A stretch of 6,408 bases of DNA from the NCBI GenBank assembly GCA_016195765.1, contig JACPYZ010000099.1, positions 1-6,408 of the forward strand, written 5' to 3'. The notes below the pieces were generated by a model. That model had not been told where the DNA came from and made no database searches. It worked only from the letters and a program-made list of their open reading frames with translations. Source of the stretch: Candidatus Curtissbacteria bacterium (lineage in GTDB: Bacteria; Patescibacteriota; Microgenomatia; Curtissbacterales; GWA2-41-24). Positions 5,751 through 6,408 of this stretch are shown in pieces (position 1 is the first letter of the stretch; each line of letters opens with the position of its first letter). The position numbers were made by a program, and so were the translations under genes.

Positions 5751-5890
5751 AGTCAAAAGTTCCGAAACCTGTGTAATTCAGGGCTATGCCGTAACTGTAA
5801 AGTCAGATCGCAGGCTTTTGATTGAAAACTAATCCTTCGAGCAAAGGGGACTAACAGTAAACACTGCTTCTCTCGCCGAGAAGCTTTTTT
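5751..5890 (+). promoter_or_regulatory. Cobalamin riboswitch, compact form
   Basis: The core matches the cobalamin aptamer: GAAA then CCTGTGTAATTCAGG (P4: CCTG/CAGG around the conserved TGTGTAATT), then GCCGTAACTGTAA, the counterpart of the family's CCCGCAACTGTAA, and AGTCAGATCGCAGGC, a degenerate B12 box. Helix P1 closes the core: AGTCAAAAG (5751-5759) pairs with CTTTTGATT (5815-5823), nine pairs including one G-U. The large peripheral helices and the 5' GGTGCC element of long AdoCbl riboswitches are missing, so it is a small class. A short hairpin CCTT...AAGG with loop CGAGCA (5834-5845) follows P1 and may supply the L13 kissing loop. A terminator follows at 5866-5890. The downstream gene is a secreted protein, so bound cobalamin probably lowers its expression. 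The ligand form (adenosyl- or hydroxo/methyl-cobalamin) is not determined. Tandem transcription from nrdJ is likely, as I saw no clear promoter in the gap. Confidence 0.85.
5866..5890 (+). terminator. Intrinsic terminator of the riboswitch
   Basis: GCTTCTC (5866-5872), loop TCGCC and GAGAAGC (5878-5884) form a perfect 7-bp stem followed by six T. It is the likely expression platform of the cobalamin riboswitch and would also end nrdJ transcripts when it forms. Confidence 0.9.
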
Positions 5891-5920
5891 CGTTTCTTGA
5901 CCCAATGCCGTGGAATCAAA

Positions 5921-6408
5921 ATGAAAAAAGCAATCGAAAACTACAAATATTTGTTAATAAAAATTTCCATGCATAAGTTTTGCATAACATTTGCAGTGGC
6001 AGCCTGCTTGTTAACGGGCTCATTTGTTTCATCTCAAGTAAGCGCGCAAACTATCAAAGATTTTGAATCGAGCCGAAAGCCTGTCGTACAGGTATTAGGC
6101 ACACAAAATTTCCAGTCACCAAGTCCCTCACCTTCAATATTGCCAAAAGCGACGATACAAGCAAAAATTACACCTTCACCAACTCCACCCCCGACGCAAG
6201 CCCCAACCCCCACACCGCGCAGCTCGATAACACCACAACCACTTCCTGTTTCACCAAGCCAGGAAATGTCTCCAGTTCCCACGCTTTTCCCAACTCCATC
6301 ACCATCCCCGACACCGACACCGACGCCAACCGAGGATTCAATAAACGTTTCAATTGCAGTTAATTACATAGGTGTAAGTGATAAACCCACGGATTTATAT
6401 AAAATCAG
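5921..6408 (+). CDS. Cobalamin-riboswitch-controlled secreted protein with Thr/Pro/Ser linker, 3' end cut by window
   Basis: The open frame gives 162 codons and runs off the right edge without a stop. A signal peptide is clear: hydrophobic core about res 20-36 with a V-S-A cleavage site before Gln43. The ATG at 5921 gives a long n-region; the internal ATG at 5969 (Met17) gives a typical 26-residue signal peptide, so either could be the true start. Neither has a convincing Shine-Dalgarno. Residues about 65-137 are a Thr/Pro/Ser-rich linker with TP and SP dipeptides, typical of surface proteins in Patescibacteria. From about res 140 (INVSIAVNYIGVSD) a beta-strand-like domain begins, too short here to identify. 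Control by a cobalamin riboswitch makes a role in cobalamin capture plausible, for example a transcobalamin-like DUF4430 domain, but this is not shown by the visible sequence. Confidence 0.75.
   Translation, partial: MKKAIENYKYLLIKISMHKFCITFAVAACLLTGSFVSSQVSAQTIKDFESSRKPVVQVLGTQNFQSPSPSPSILPKATIQAKITPSPTPPPTQAPTPTPRSSITPQPLPVSPSQEMSPVPTLFPTPSPSPTPTPTPTEDSINVSIAVNYIGVSDKPTDLYKI
6308..6325 (+). repeat. 6-nt tandem repeat in the Thr/Pro linker
   Basis: Three units of CCGACA/CCGACG encode Pro-Thr dipeptides at the end of the linker. This is low-complexity coding sequence prone to slippage. Confidence 0.7.

Noticed and set aside
6034..6353. Two minus-strand open frames rich in Gly and Val opposite the Thr/Pro linker
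   Set aside because: They are antisense shadows of the Pro/Thr codons (CCN/ACN); they have no start signals and no domain resemblance.

Overview
The window looks like a piece of a small-genome bacterium of the Candidate Phyla Radiation (Patescibacteria), with Microgenomates-like lineages the closest guess. That is an inference from several things: moderate to low GC, short intergenic gaps, a stand-alone DUF59/MIP18 protein, a TSCPD-type class II ribonucleotide reductase, a short SGNH membrane hydrolase, and secreted proteins with long Thr/Pro linkers. The standard bacterial code fits every gene; all stops seen are TAA or TAG. No rRNA, tRNA, CRISPR array, insertion sequence or origin was seen.

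Left part (1-2346). A 3'-truncated 5-formyltetrahydrofolate cyclo-ligase gene on the minus strand is divergent from a membrane-anchored SGNH/GDSL hydrolase gene. That gene converges, with a 5-nt gap, on a minus-strand gene for a four-helix membrane protein. The membrane-protein gene is in turn divergent from a MIP18/DUF59 iron-sulfur assembly-type gene. The hydrolase and DUF59 genes share an identical layout: -35, 17-nt spacer, -10, then exactly 6 nt to the ATG. This suggests leaderless mRNAs. The membrane-protein gene instead has a near-perfect Shine-Dalgarno sequence.

Right part (2347-6408) is a cobalamin-centred cluster. Two candidate promoters and a pair of NrdR boxes 32 bp apart precede nrdR, followed 20 nt later by nrdJ, the adenosylcobalamin-dependent ribonucleotide reductase. 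nrdJ is broken near 4861-4868: the frame changes and about 28 residues of a highly conserved segment are absent. Both halves are otherwise intact and well conserved. Seventeen nt after nrdJ lies a compact cobalamin riboswitch with an intrinsic terminator. It controls a secreted protein with a signal peptide and a Thr/Pro/Ser-rich linker that runs off the window end.

Together, the right half places the enzyme that needs B12, the repressor that senses dATP/ATP, and a B12-sensing switch on an exported protein in one transcription-ready row. The most interesting hypothesis is that the exported protein helps capture cobalamin for an organism that is unlikely to make it.
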